Numbered from the stretch's first letter, positions 1-5,736 are shown. The stretch: 5,736 nt of DNA from Actinomycetota bacterium (GCA_003140115.1 PLIQ01000141.1:1-5736); one strand, 5' to 3'. The notes: generated from the letters alone by a model not told the origin. Program-made: numbers and translations.

Positions 1-132
1 GGGGTCTATAGTGCACAAAAATCTCCCATAAGCCTAAATCCTCCCCGATAATGCTTGTTCGGCTGAAACCCGAGCGACGTAGCGCCGCTGCTGGGGCATA
101 AGTTACGAGTAAGCATCCGGAGTTCAGCGCGG
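1..132. other. Non-coding left flank, lower GC
   Basis: No reading frame with actinomycete-like codon use is visible here. The first 60 bases contain 27 G/C (45%), far below the neighbouring genes. The stretch lies downstream of the minus-strand reductase gene, so its terminator would be here, but I see no strong GC-rich stem followed by a T run. A short TTAC-GA-GTAA palindrome lies near 104-113 and is too small to call. The region may also hold the promoter of a gene beyond the left edge. Confidence 0.6.
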
Positions 133-1122
133 CTAGCGCTCGCTGTCCAGCGCGGCGACCTGGGCTGCGTCGTACCGCTCCCCCGCGACCGCGTCGGCGG
201 GCACCGCTGCCTCGATCGCGGCCAGCTCGTCGACGCTGAGCGGCAGGTCCAGCGCTTGGAGGGCTTCGGCCAGGCGGTTGCGGCGTTTGGTCCCGATCAG
301 CGGGATGATGTCGGGGCCGCGCGAGGCCACCCAGGCGATAGCCAGCTGCGCCGCGGTGACCTGCCTGCCGTCCGCGATCGTCTCCAGCGCGGCGAGCAAC
401 TCCAGGTTCCTCGCGTGGTTCTCGGCCCGGAACCGCGGGAAGCGGGCCCGCGGGTCGTTATCGGCGAGTTGCGCGGTGCCGCTGCTCAGCAGCCCGCGGG
501 ACAAGATGCCGTAGGCGGTCACACTGATGCCGAGCTCGCGGACGGTCGGCAGGATCTGCTTTTCGATCCCTCGGCTCATCAGCGAGTACTCGATCTGCAG
601 CGCCGACACCGGGTAGACGGCGTGCGCCCGGCGGATGGTGTCCGCGCCCATCTCCGACAGGCCCAGATAGCGGACGTAGCCGGCCTGGATCATCTCGGCC
701 ACCGCGCCGACCGTGTCCTCGATCGGGACCTGCGGGTCGAGCCGGGCCGGCTGGTAGAGGTCGACGTACTCCGTGCCCAGCCGGGTCAGCGTGTAGGCCA
801 GCGAGCTCTTCACCATGGCCGGACTGGCGTCGTGCCCGACGAAGGCGCCGGACGGATCCCGCTGGCCGCCGAACTTGACCTGGATGAACACGCTCTCCCG
901 GGGGATCCCGCGGCGCAGGGCGTCGCGGAGCAGGAGCTCGTTGTGGCCCATGCCGTAGAAGTCGCCGGTGTCCAGCAGGGTGATCCCGGCGTCGACCGCG
1001 GCATGAATCGTGGCGATGCTCTCCTGGTCGTCGGCCTGGCCGTAGATGCCCGACATGCCCATCAGCCCGAGGCCGACCCGGGACACCACCGGCCCGCCGC
1101 GGCCCAGCGTGGTCGTCTCCAT
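133..1122 (-). CDS. Aldo/keto reductase (AKR13/YakC-like), catalytic His replaced
   Basis: This 329-residue protein is a full-length, soluble (beta/alpha)8-barrel NAD(P)H-dependent oxidoreductase expected to reduce aldehydes or ketones in the cytoplasm; the substrate is unknown. The N-terminus ([10 protein letters not shown], then GLGLMGMSG at 17-25) is typical of the family. Three of the four usual catalytic residues are visible: Asp51 and Tyr56 in LLDTGDFYG, and Lys83 in QVKFGG. The fourth, normally a His in a DLYYQHR-type strand, is absent: the segment reads DLYQPARLD (121-129), with Ala126 at the His position. The C-terminal cofactor segment [11 protein letters not shown] (273-283) is intact. 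I chose ATG at 1122 because an AAGGTG ribosome-binding-like site lies 8 bases upstream; a GTG directly before it (1125) is the alternative. The stop is TAG. The gene is transcribed away from the Maf gene and probably shares its control region. The family call is firm; the subfamily is my inference. Confidence 0.93.
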   Translation of the reverse strand: METTTLGRGGPVVSRVGLGLMGMSGIYGQADDQESIATIHAAVDAGITLLDTGDFYGMGHNELLLRDALRRGIPRESVFIQVKFGGQRDPSGAFVGHDASPAMVKSSLAYTLTRLGTEYVDLYQPARLDPQVPIEDTVGAVAEMIQAGYVRYLGLSEMGADTIRRAHAVYPVSALQIEYSLMSRGIEKQILPTVRELGISVTAYGILSRGLLSSGTAQLADNDPRARFPRFRAENHARNLELLAALETIADGRQVTAAQLAIAWVASRGPDIIPLIGTKRRNRLAEALQALDLPLSVDELAAIEAAVPADAVAGERYDAAQVAALDSER

Positions 1123-1131
1123 CACGCCTGC

Positions 1132-1137
1132 ACCTTA
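1132..1137 (-). promoter_or_regulatory. Possible -10 box (TAAGGT) for the reductase
   Basis: Read on the minus strand, TAAGGT fits the actinobacterial TANNNT -10 pattern and ends six bases before the GTG at 1125, so transcription could begin at or next to the start codon. The same bases overlap AAGGTG, which could instead be a ribosome-binding site for the ATG at 1122. No recognisable -35 is present at the usual spacing, so the two readings cannot be separated from sequence. Confidence 0.3.
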
Positions 1138-1139
1138 CC

Positions 1140-1169
1140 GGTCCGGGGTTTTCGTCCGTCTCCCGGACC
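1140..1169. promoter_or_regulatory. Inverted repeat in divergent reductase/Maf control region
   Basis: GGTCCGGG (1140-1147) and CCCGGACC (1162-1169) form a perfect 8-bp inverted repeat with a 14-base spacer, so half-site centres are 22 bp apart, about two helical turns. A third GTCCG copy (1154-1158) can pair with CGGAC (1164-1168) across five bases. The repeat lies between the two TANNNT boxes of the divergent genes. It could be the operator of a dimeric regulator or a transcribed hairpin. No particular regulator is recognised. Confidence 0.4.
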
Positions 1170-1180
1170 AAGCTGCGCGG

Positions 1181-1186
1181 TAGGGT
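1181..1186 (+). promoter_or_regulatory. Possible -10 box (TAGGGT) for a leaderless maf transcript
   Basis: TAGGGT matches TANNNT and ends five bases before the GTG at 1192. Since transcription normally begins about six or seven bases after the -10 box, the message would start at the start codon or within it, a leaderless arrangement that is common in actinobacteria. Supporting this, there is no good Shine-Dalgarno sequence before the GTG. No -35 consensus is evident. Confidence 0.4.
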
Positions 1187-1191
1187 TTCGC

Positions 1192-1794
1192 GTGACCAGG
1201 ATCGTTCTCGCCTCCGCCTCCCCCGCCCGGCTCGGGGTGCTGCGCGCCGCCGGGCTGGACCCCGAGGTCGTCGTCAGCGGCGTGGACGAGACCGCGTTCA
1301 CGGCCGCCACGCCGGGCGAACTAGCCGGCCTGCTGGCCACGGCCAAGGCGGTCGCGGTTGCGGCCGGCCAGGCGGACGGGCTGGTCATCGGCTGCGATTC
1401 GCTGCTCGACCTGGACGGGCGCGCGCTGGGCAAGCCCGCCTCGGCGTGTGAGGCCGCGGCGCGCTGGCGGGAGATGTCAGGCCGGGTCGGGACGCTGGTC
1501 ACCGGGCACTGCGTGATCAACGCCGCCACCGGCCAGCGAGCCGCGGCGGTGGCGGCGACCCGGGTGCGCTTCGGCACCCCGTCGCAGGAGGAGATCGCCG
1601 CCTACATCGCCTCGGGCGAGCCCCTCGCGGTGGCCGGCGCGTTCACCCTGGACGGGCGCGGCGGCTGGTTCGTGGACGGGATCGACGGCGACCACGGCAC
1701 CGTGCTCGGCGTCTCGCTGCCGCTGCTCCGCCGCCTGCTGGCCGACCTGGGCGTGAGCCTGACGTCGCTGTGGATCTCGTCGCCGACGGGCTGA
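1192..1794 (+). CDS. maf: Maf family nucleoside triphosphate pyrophosphatase
   Basis: This 200-residue cytoplasmic enzyme belongs to the Maf/Ham1-like fold. The family hydrolyses non-canonical or selected NTPs to NMP plus pyrophosphate, cleaning the nucleotide pool, and is linked to septum control in Bacillus. The signature N-terminus [11 protein letters not shown] (4-14) supplies the phosphate-binding Ser and Arg13. Further family landmarks are SGVDE (29-33), the metal-binding region [17 protein letters not shown] (66-82, with Asp69 and Lys81), [11 protein letters not shown] (141-151) and the C-terminal [18 protein letters not shown] (162-179). Length is normal for the family. The frame stays open for 312 codons upstream, but those bases are the complement of the reductase gene; the GTG at 1192 puts the conserved motif at the usual distance from the start. 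The residues do not let me decide between the dTTP/UTP and the m7GTP subfamilies. The gene probably starts a transcript that could continue into the AAA+ gene 82 bases downstream. Confidence 0.93.
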   Translation: MTRIVLASASPARLGVLRAAGLDPEVVVSGVDETAFTAATPGELAGLLATAKAVAVAAGQADGLVIGCDSLLDLDGRALGKPASACEAAARWREMSGRVGTLVTGHCVINAATGQRAAAVAATRVRFGTPSQEEIAAYIASGEPLAVAGAFTLDGRGGWFVDGIDGDHGTVLGVSLPLLRRLLADLGVSLTSLWISSPTG

Positions 1795-1823
1795 TCTGGC
1801 CCTGGGCCGGGACGTTTCGGCAC

Positions 1824-1829
1824 TACCCT
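1824..1829 (+). promoter_or_regulatory. Possible -10 box (TACCCT) upstream of AAA+ gene
   Basis: In the 82-base gap between maf and the AAA+ gene, CACTACCCTGTAG contains a TANNNT box resembling many actinobacterial -10 elements. Transcription would start near 1836, giving a leader of about 41 bases. There is no clear -35, and no terminator with a T run follows maf, so read-through from maf is also possible. Confidence 0.35.
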
Positions 1830-1876
1830 GTAGAGGCGAGCAAACCGACACACAAGCGCAGAAGCCGGACGGATGC

Positions 1877-3193
1877 ATGGAACCCGAACCCACCGTGCTG
1901 GACAGCCTCCGCAGGGCGGTCGAGGCGATGCCCGACGACGTGCCGCTCCGCTTGCACCTGGCCACGCTGCTGCTGCGCGGCGGCCAGCGCGACGAGGCCA
2001 TCCGGCAAGTGGGCGCGGTCCTGCAACGCGACCCGGGCAACTCGGCGGCGCTGGACCTGCTTCGGGACGGTCCCGCCCCGGCTGAGCCCGCGAGTCAGCC
2101 GGCTGCGGGAGCCACGGACATTTCTGCCGAACGGACCGGGGTGCGTCCGCCGCCGGCCGGCCCGGCGGAAGCCCGCGGTGCGGCGGCGGGCGGCAGATCG
2201 CCGCAGTATGACTGGTCGCAGGCCGAGGACGAGCTGCGCGACGTCCTGCCGGCCATGTTCATCGGCGAGGGCGACGCGGCGGATCCGGCCGCGGCGGGCC
2301 TCGGCGCGGCGGACACCTATGACGCCGAGCACGCCGGGCTGACGCTCGCCGACGTGGCCGGGATGACCGAGGTGAAGCAGCGCCTGGAGGCGGCGTTCCT
2401 CGCCCCGATGCGCAACCCGGACCTGCGCCGGCTGTACGGCAAGTCGCTGCGCGGCGGGCTGCTGCTGTACGGGCCGCCGGGCTGCGGCAAGACCTTCATC
2501 GCCCGCGCGGTGGCGGGCGAGCTGGGCGCGCGGTTCATCGCGGTGTCGTTCGCGGACATCATCGACATGTTCGTGGGGCAGAGCGAGCGGAACATCCACG
2601 AGCTGTTCGAGATCGCCCGGCGGAACGCCCCGTGCGTGCTGTTCCTGGACGAGGTCGACGCGATCGGGCAAAAGCGCTCGCAGCTGCGGCACACCCCGAT
2701 GCGCAGCGCGGTCAACCAGCTGCTCCTGGAGCTGGACGACGTTTCGGGCAACAACGAGGGCGTGTTCCTGCTGGCCGCCACGAACCACCCGTGGGACGTG
2801 GACAGCGCGCTGCGCCGGCCGGGCCGGTTCGACCGGACGCTGCTGGTCCTGCCGCCGGACGCGGCGGCCCGCGAGGGCGTGTTCCGCTACCACCTCAAGG
2901 ACCGTCCGGTCGCGGGCATCGACCTGGCCAAGCTGGCCAAGCAGACCGACGGGTACTCCGGCGCCGACATCGCGTACGTCTGTGAGACGGCCGCCGAACG
3001 GGCCTTGATGGACTCGGTGCGCCGCGGCGAGCCGCGGATGATCGGTACCCCCGACCTCGAGGCGGCCATCACCGAGGTCAGGCCCTCACTGGGGTCCTGG
3101 TTCGACACCGCCCGCAACGTCGCGCTGTTCGCCAACGAGGGCGGCACCTACGACGACCTAGCCGCCTACCTCCGCAAGCGCCGCCTGCTGTGA
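1877..3193 (+). CDS. AAA+ ATPase (Cdc48/FtsH-like single domain) with TPR-like N-terminus
   Basis: This 438-residue protein is a classical-clade AAA+ ATPase, expected to form a ring and use ATP to remodel or unfold proteins. Residues about 8-64 form two to three TPR-like helices (RLHLATLLLRGGQRDEAIRQ). Residues about 65-155 are a low-complexity Ala/Pro/Gly linker. The ATPase core follows: Walker A GPPGCGKT (199-206), pore-loop MFVG (231-234, aromatic Phe232), Walker B VLFLDEVD (254-261), sensor 1 in AATN (300-303), arginine fingers Arg314 and Arg317 in RRPGRFDR, and the sensor 2 segment GYSGADI (359-365). All nucleotide-handling residues are intact, so it should be active. After the lid a conserved-looking tail (411-438) ends in YLRKRRLL. 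No protease domain and no membrane helix is present, unlike FtsH. The start is ATG at 1877, preceded only by a weak GGACGGA; an ATG four bases earlier is out of frame. It is followed after 61 bases by the TPR membrane gene, a likely partner. Confidence 0.93.
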   Translation: MEPEPTVLDSLRRAVEAMPDDVPLRLHLATLLLRGGQRDEAIRQVGAVLQRDPGNSAALDLLRDGPAPAEPASQPAAGATDISAERTGVRPPPAGPAEARGAAAGGRSPQYDWSQAEDELRDVLPAMFIGEGDAADPAAAGLGAADTYDAEHAGLTLADVAGMTEVKQRLEAAFLAPMRNPDLRRLYGKSLRGGLLLYGPPGCGKTFIARAVAGELGARFIAVSFADIIDMFVGQSERNIHELFEIARRNAPCVLFLDEVDAIGQKRSQLRHTPMRSAVNQLLLELDDVSGNNEGVFLLAATNHPWDVDSALRRPGRFDRTLLVLPPDAAAREGVFRYHLKDRPVAGIDLAKLAKQTDGYSGADIAYVCETAAERALMDSVRRGEPRMIGTPDLEAAITEVRPSLGSWFDTARNVALFANEGGTYDDLAAYLRKRRLL

Positions 3194-3254
3194 GCAGTGT
3201 TGGCCTCGGGGGGACGACCCCCCCAGACCCCCCCGAACCCTTGGGGTGCCAGGG
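3194..3254 (+). promoter_or_regulatory. G/C-run spacer with hairpins before the TPR gene
   Basis: G6 (3208-3213) can pair with C7 (3218-3224) around an ACGA loop. A second C7 (3228-3234), CCC (3238-3240) and two G4 runs (3243-3246, 3252-3255) follow. CCCT (3238-3241) plus GG (3243-3244) can pair with CC (3249-3250) plus AGGG (3251-3254), a six-pair stem with one bulged T. That stem would cover the likely ribosome-binding bases and touch the GTG start. The minus strand has G runs able to form a quadruplex. The hairpins might partly terminate transcription after the ATPase gene or tune translation of the second gene; neither is shown. Confidence 0.45.
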
Positions 3255-4292
3255 GTGAGCGACCTCCGACAGGACCTGGCGCGCGCTTCGGCGATGCTCG
3301 ACGTCCGGCGGTTCGACGAGGCGTCGCAGCTGCTGGCCCGGATCGTGGCGGCGGAGCCGGAGAGCAGCCGGGCCTGGTGCCTGATGGCCCGCGCGCACCT
3401 GGGCGCGGACCGGTACGGCGAGGCCATCGAGGTGGCCAACCGGGCGGCGGCGCTGGACCCGTCGGACGAGTGGCCGCACCGCCTGGCCAGCAACGCGCTG
3501 GTCCACCTGGGCAACTACGGGGACGCGCTGCGCGCGGCGCGCGAGGCGTGCCGGCTCGCGCCCAGCTACTGGCAGACCCACGTGTGCCTGGCTCAGGCTG
3601 CCTTGGCCGCCCAGCGGCTGGACGCCGCCACCGACGCGGCGGCCCGGGCCCGGGCCCTGGCCCCCAACGAGCCCGACGTGCACTTCCTGTCCGGCAAGGT
3701 GAGCCTGAGCCGCGGCGACCTGGCCGCGGCGCGCGAGCATCAAGAGCGCGCCCTTGCGCTGGATCCCGCGCACAGCGGCGCGATGAACGAACTGGGCCGG
3801 ATCCGGCTGCGGCGCAACGACCCGATCGGCGCGATCCGGCACTTCGTGTCCGCGGCTCGCGCCACGCCGGACGAGCGGATCTACGCCAGGAACATCGACG
3901 TGGTGATCCTGCGTACCGTATCCCGGACGATCTACGTGTTCACGCTGGTCGCGCTGATCTTGATCTGGGTCCCGGCGGTCAGCCACGTGAACCGGCTGCC
4001 GTTCGCCATCGGCCTCGGCTCGCTGGGCGTCATCACCGCCGCGGGCTTCGCCTGGATGGTGCTGCGCTTGCCGCGTGAGGTCCGCCGGCTAGTGCGCCGG
4101 ACCCTGCGCACGCCGCGGGTCGCGTCGGCGCTCGCCCTGGCCGTGGGCGGGGTCGCGGTGGCGTTCGGTATCGTCGCGTTCACGCCCGAACTCGACCTCG
4201 CGCAGATGCTGCCGATCGCGGTGGTCATCACCGTGGTCGCGCGGCTCGCCGCCTTCGCCGCCCTGCGGGCCGCGGTCCGCAAGCCGCGGTAA
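3255..4292 (+). CDS. TPR protein with four C-terminal transmembrane helices
   Basis: This 345-residue protein has an N-terminal TPR array followed by a membrane domain. About five to six TPR units fill residues 5-206, with the recurring small/large residue pattern and Pro at repeat ends (for example AIEVANRAAALDPSD 57-71, REHQERALALDPAH 160-173, AIRHFVSAARATPDE 193-207). Four hydrophobic helices lie at about 225-243, 249-270, 290-309 and 317-338. The loop 271-289 is very Arg-rich, which by the positive-inside rule puts it, the TPR domain and the C-terminus in the cytoplasm. There is no signal peptide and no enzyme motif; the likely role is a membrane scaffold, and the adjacent AAA+ ATPase is the obvious candidate partner. 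I chose GTG at 3255 because TTGGGG lies about eight bases upstream; GTG at 3246 would add three residues. The stop is TAA. The last 67 codons are overlapped antisense by the exporter gene. Domain layout is confident; function is not known. Confidence 0.88.
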   Translation: MSDLRQDLARASAMLDVRRFDEASQLLARIVAAEPESSRAWCLMARAHLGADRYGEAIEVANRAAALDPSDEWPHRLASNALVHLGNYGDALRAAREACRLAPSYWQTHVCLAQAALAAQRLDAATDAAARARALAPNEPDVHFLSGKVSLSRGDLAAAREHQERALALDPAHSGAMNELGRIRLRRNDPIGAIRHFVSAARATPDERIYARNIDVVILRTVSRTIYVFTLVALILIWVPAVSHVNRLPFAIGLGSLGVITAAGFAWMVLRLPREVRRLVRRTLRTPRVASALALAVGGVAVAFGIVAFTPELDLAQMLPIAVVITVVARLAAFAALRAAVRKPR

Positions 4293-5591
4293 CCTCGCCG
4301 CGCGCGGGCGTCCCGGCTCTGGCTCCGGCGCCGGGGCCACGGGGTCTTGGTCGAGCCAGCGGACGGCGCGGACCGACGGGACGGCCAGCACGATCGCGCT
4401 GCTCAGCAACCCGTAGACGGCGCCTACCCCGAAGATCAGGGCAGGCCCGAACACGGCGGCCAGCGGCCCGTCGACCGCGTACCCGATGACGCCGATGCCG
4501 TAGGCGGGGAAGAGCGAGAGCGAGCTGACCCGGGCCAGCCGCTCCGGCGGGATCTGCTGCTGCATGGTGGTGCCGAAGAAGACGCTGGAGGTCGCCGAAC
4601 CCACCCCGCAGCCGAAGGCGGCCACCGCCACCCAGGGCGCCGCGGCGTGCAGGGCCATCGGGATGTCGGGCAGCGCGTAGCCGAACGTCGCGACGGCGGC
4701 GACCACCATGGGCCGTCGCGGCCGCCGGCCGAGGCAGACCAGCCCGGCCACGATCGCGCCGGCGCCCTGGACGGCCATGATCGCGCCCCAGACCGCCGCG
4801 CCGCCGAGGTAGGCCCGGCCCATGACCGGCCCGAGCAGCATCCAGGGCGCCCAGGTGATCAGGTTGACGAAGGCGAACTGCGCGGTGTTCGCCCATAGCC
4901 AGGTCCGGGACCGGAAGTCCGCCCAGCCCTCGGCCACGTCGGCGCGCAGGCTCGAGCGGGCCACCGGTTCCGCCTCGGGCTTTGCGGGCTCGGCGGCGGG
5001 GAGGTGGAGCAGGCTGAGGGCCAGCACGCTGACCGCGTACGACGCCGCGTCCGCCGCCACTACCACGGCCGATCCGGCCACAGCGACCAGAATTCCGCCC
5101 AGCGCCGGCCCGGCGATCCTGGTCGCCGAGCTGGCCAGCCCGTACAGCGAGTTCGCGTTGCCGAGCTGATCCCGCGGTGCGATCTCGACCGTCAGCGCGT
5201 CTAGGGCGGGGGTGAAGAACGCGGTGCCCGTTCCGCCGAGCCAGGCGAGCAGGACGAACAGCCATAGCGCCGGCCGCCCGAGGGCCAGCGCGGCCGCGAG
5301 CGTCGCCTGCGCGCCGCAGCGCAGCACGTCCGCGGCGAGCATCACCCGGCGTCGTCCGAGCCGGTCGGCGATCGCCCCGGCCAGCGGCAGCAGCAGGACC
5401 TGGGGGACGACGTTGGCCGAGAACACCAGGCCCAGTCCGGTCGCGCTGACCCGGCTGTCCAGCACCGCAAAAGCGATGGCCACGGTGGACATCGACGAGC
5501 CGAGCAGGGAGGTCACGAAGCCGGCGTAGAAGCACCGGAAGTTCCGCTCCGCCAGGACCCCGACCCTGCGCTGCAGCCAATCTGCCCTCAC
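4089..5591 (-). CDS. MFS efflux transporter (EntS/MFS_3-like) with antisense-encoded C-terminal tail
   Basis: This is a 500-residue major facilitator of the inner membrane, probably a proton-driven exporter of small molecules; the substrate is unknown. The N-terminus LAERNFRCFYAGFVTSLLGSS (13-33) and the segment RDQLGNANSLYGLASSATRI (140-159) are typical of the EntS/macrolide-efflux MFS_3 group. Motif A is GAIADRLGRRRVM (72-84). Hydrophobic segments run from about residue 20 to 404, with a hydrophilic central loop at about 200-230, so the 12-helix core ends near residue 405. That is the usual family length, yet the frame continues for about 90 hydrophilic residues rich in Arg, Asp, Glu, Gly, Pro and His (411-500). 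Residues 434-500 are encoded opposite the TPR gene. Residue Leu434 is a TTA codon, the complement of the TPR gene's TAA. The start is GTG at 5591, with no clear Shine-Dalgarno sequence; the nearby ATG at 5604 is out of frame. Core call is firm; whether the tail has a function is doubtful. Confidence 0.9.
   Translation of the reverse strand: MRADWLQRRVGVLAERNFRCFYAGFVTSLLGSSMSTVAIAFAVLDSRVSATGLGLVFSANVVPQVLLLPLAGAIADRLGRRRVMLAADVLRCGAQATLAAALALGRPALWLFVLLAWLGGTGTAFFTPALDALTVEIAPRDQLGNANSLYGLASSATRIAGPALGGILVAVAGSAVVVAADAASYAVSVLALSLLHLPAAEPAKPEAEPVARSSLRADVAEGWADFRSRTWLWANTAQFAFVNLITWAPWMLLGPVMGRAYLGGAAVWGAIMAVQGAGAIVAGLVCLGRRPRRPMVVAAVATFGYALPDIPMALHAAAPWVAVAAFGCGVGSATSSVFFGTTMQQQIPPERLARVSSLSLFPAYGIGVIGYAVDGPLAAVFGPALIFGVGAVYGLLSSAIVLAVPSVRAVRWLDQDPVAPAPEPEPGRPRAARLPRLADRGPQGGEGGEPRDHGDDHRDRQHLREVEFGRERDDTERHRDPAHGQGERRRDPRRAQGPAH
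4321..4338 (+). terminator. Near-perfect GC palindrome after the TPR gene, possible terminator
   Basis: An 18-base near-palindrome (GGCTCCGGCGCCGGGGCC, one T-G wobble) begins 29 bases after the TPR stop. As RNA it folds to seven pairs around a GCGC loop. There is no T run, so it would be a terminator of the stem-only type proposed for actinomycetes. It lies inside the tail-coding part of the convergent exporter gene, where it encodes part of a Pro/Glu-rich stretch (about residues 419-425), so it may simply reflect that coding sequence. Confidence 0.3.
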
Positions 5592-5736
5592 GGAACCGGA
5601 TCATGACACCCGGGCGAGGTTCGCACCATCCCCAGCACTAAGGAAAGTTGCGTCGATATGGCTCAAGTTAAGATTCCCGTGCGGCGGAAAGCCGCGGCAT
5701 ACGCGGTCCGCTGTCCCGATCCAAGAAAATTCTCAG
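5592..5736. other. Non-coding right flank upstream of the exporter
   Basis: This stretch should contain the exporter's minus-strand promoter, but I cannot pick a convincing -10/-35 pair. GC falls to 53 of 96 bases (55%) in 5641-5736. A small hairpin, GCGGC (5681-5685) with GCCGC (5691-5695), is present. On the plus strand AAGGAAAG (5640-5647) precedes an ATG at 5658 by ten bases, and 26 codons stay open to the window edge, but their codon use is unlike the neighbours (only 13 of 25 G/C third positions after the ATG, with AGA and TCA), so I do not call a gene. Confidence 0.5.

Noticed and set aside
47..52. GATAAT resembling a -10 box on the plus strand
   Set aside because: There is no -35 at a suitable distance and no downstream plus-strand gene until maf at 1192; such matches are expected by chance in a low-GC stretch.
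256..1191. A 312-codon open extension upstream of Maf in the same frame
   Set aside because: It is the exact codon-register complement of the reductase gene, has no recognisable domain, and Maf's signature motif starts right after the GTG at 1192.
1798..1808. GGCCCTGGGCC just after maf as a terminator
   Set aside because: The arms meet around a single base, so no stable RNA loop can form, and no T run follows.
1823..2893. A 356-codon minus-strand open frame opposite the AAA+ gene
   Set aside because: It is codon-aligned antisense to an unmistakable ATPase, where lack of stops is expected in GC-rich DNA; the translation is low-complexity Arg/Gln/Val/His-rich sequence with no domain.
3078..3986. 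A 302-codon minus-strand open frame across the end of the ATPase gene and the TPR gene
   Set aside because: It crosses two well-supported plus-strand genes and the G/C-run spacer, with a composition typical of antisense shadows.
4228..5604. A 458-codon minus-strand frame starting at an ATG just ahead of the exporter start
   Set aside because: It overlaps nearly the whole exporter in another frame and its translation is Arg/Gly/Ala-rich with no membrane helices or motifs.
5658..5736. Possible start of a plus-strand gene (MAQVKIPVRRK...) running off the edge
   Set aside because: Only 13 of 25 third positions after the ATG are G/C, rare codons AGA and TCA occur, and spacing from AAGGAAAG is long; more sequence to the right would decide it.

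Overview
The window looks like chromosomal DNA from a high-GC actinomycete. All four complete genes and the transporter have strongly G/C-biased third codon positions, two or three of the five genes probably start with GTG, and the promoter-like boxes are of the actinobacterial TANNNT type with no clear -35. The genus cannot be fixed from this sequence. There is no sign of phage, insertion sequence, CRISPR, tRNA or rRNA.

Layout, left to right. A non-coding 132-base flank of clearly lower GC is followed by an aldo/keto reductase gene on the minus strand (133-1122). Diverging from it across a compact 66-69 base gap is a Maf-type nucleoside triphosphate pyrophosphatase gene (1192-1794, +). The gap contains an 8-bp perfect inverted repeat and one TANNNT box close to each start codon. 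Next comes an AAA+ ATPase gene (1877-3193, +) with a TPR-like N-terminus. After a 61-base spacer built of G and C runs comes a gene for a TPR protein with four predicted C-terminal membrane helices (3255-4292, +). An MFS exporter gene (4089-5591, -) converges on it and overlaps its last 204 bases. A 145-base non-coding flank closes the window.

How the parts may work together. The most interesting unit is the AAA+ ATPase plus membrane-anchored TPR pair. Both proteins carry TPR-like helices, the genes are adjacent and co-directional, and a structured spacer overlaps the likely ribosome-binding region of the second gene. A working model is a Cdc48/FtsH-like remodelling ATPase recruited to the membrane by a TPR scaffold; this is inference, and the substrate is unknown. 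Maf is a housekeeping nucleotide-pool enzyme, and the reductase and exporter are ordinary accessory enzymes. The second notable structure is the tail-to-tail antisense overlap. The exporter's last 67 residues are read as exact reverse-complement codons of the TPR gene, including a TTA leucine codon made from that gene's TAA stop and a TAG stop made from one of its rare CTA leucine codons.
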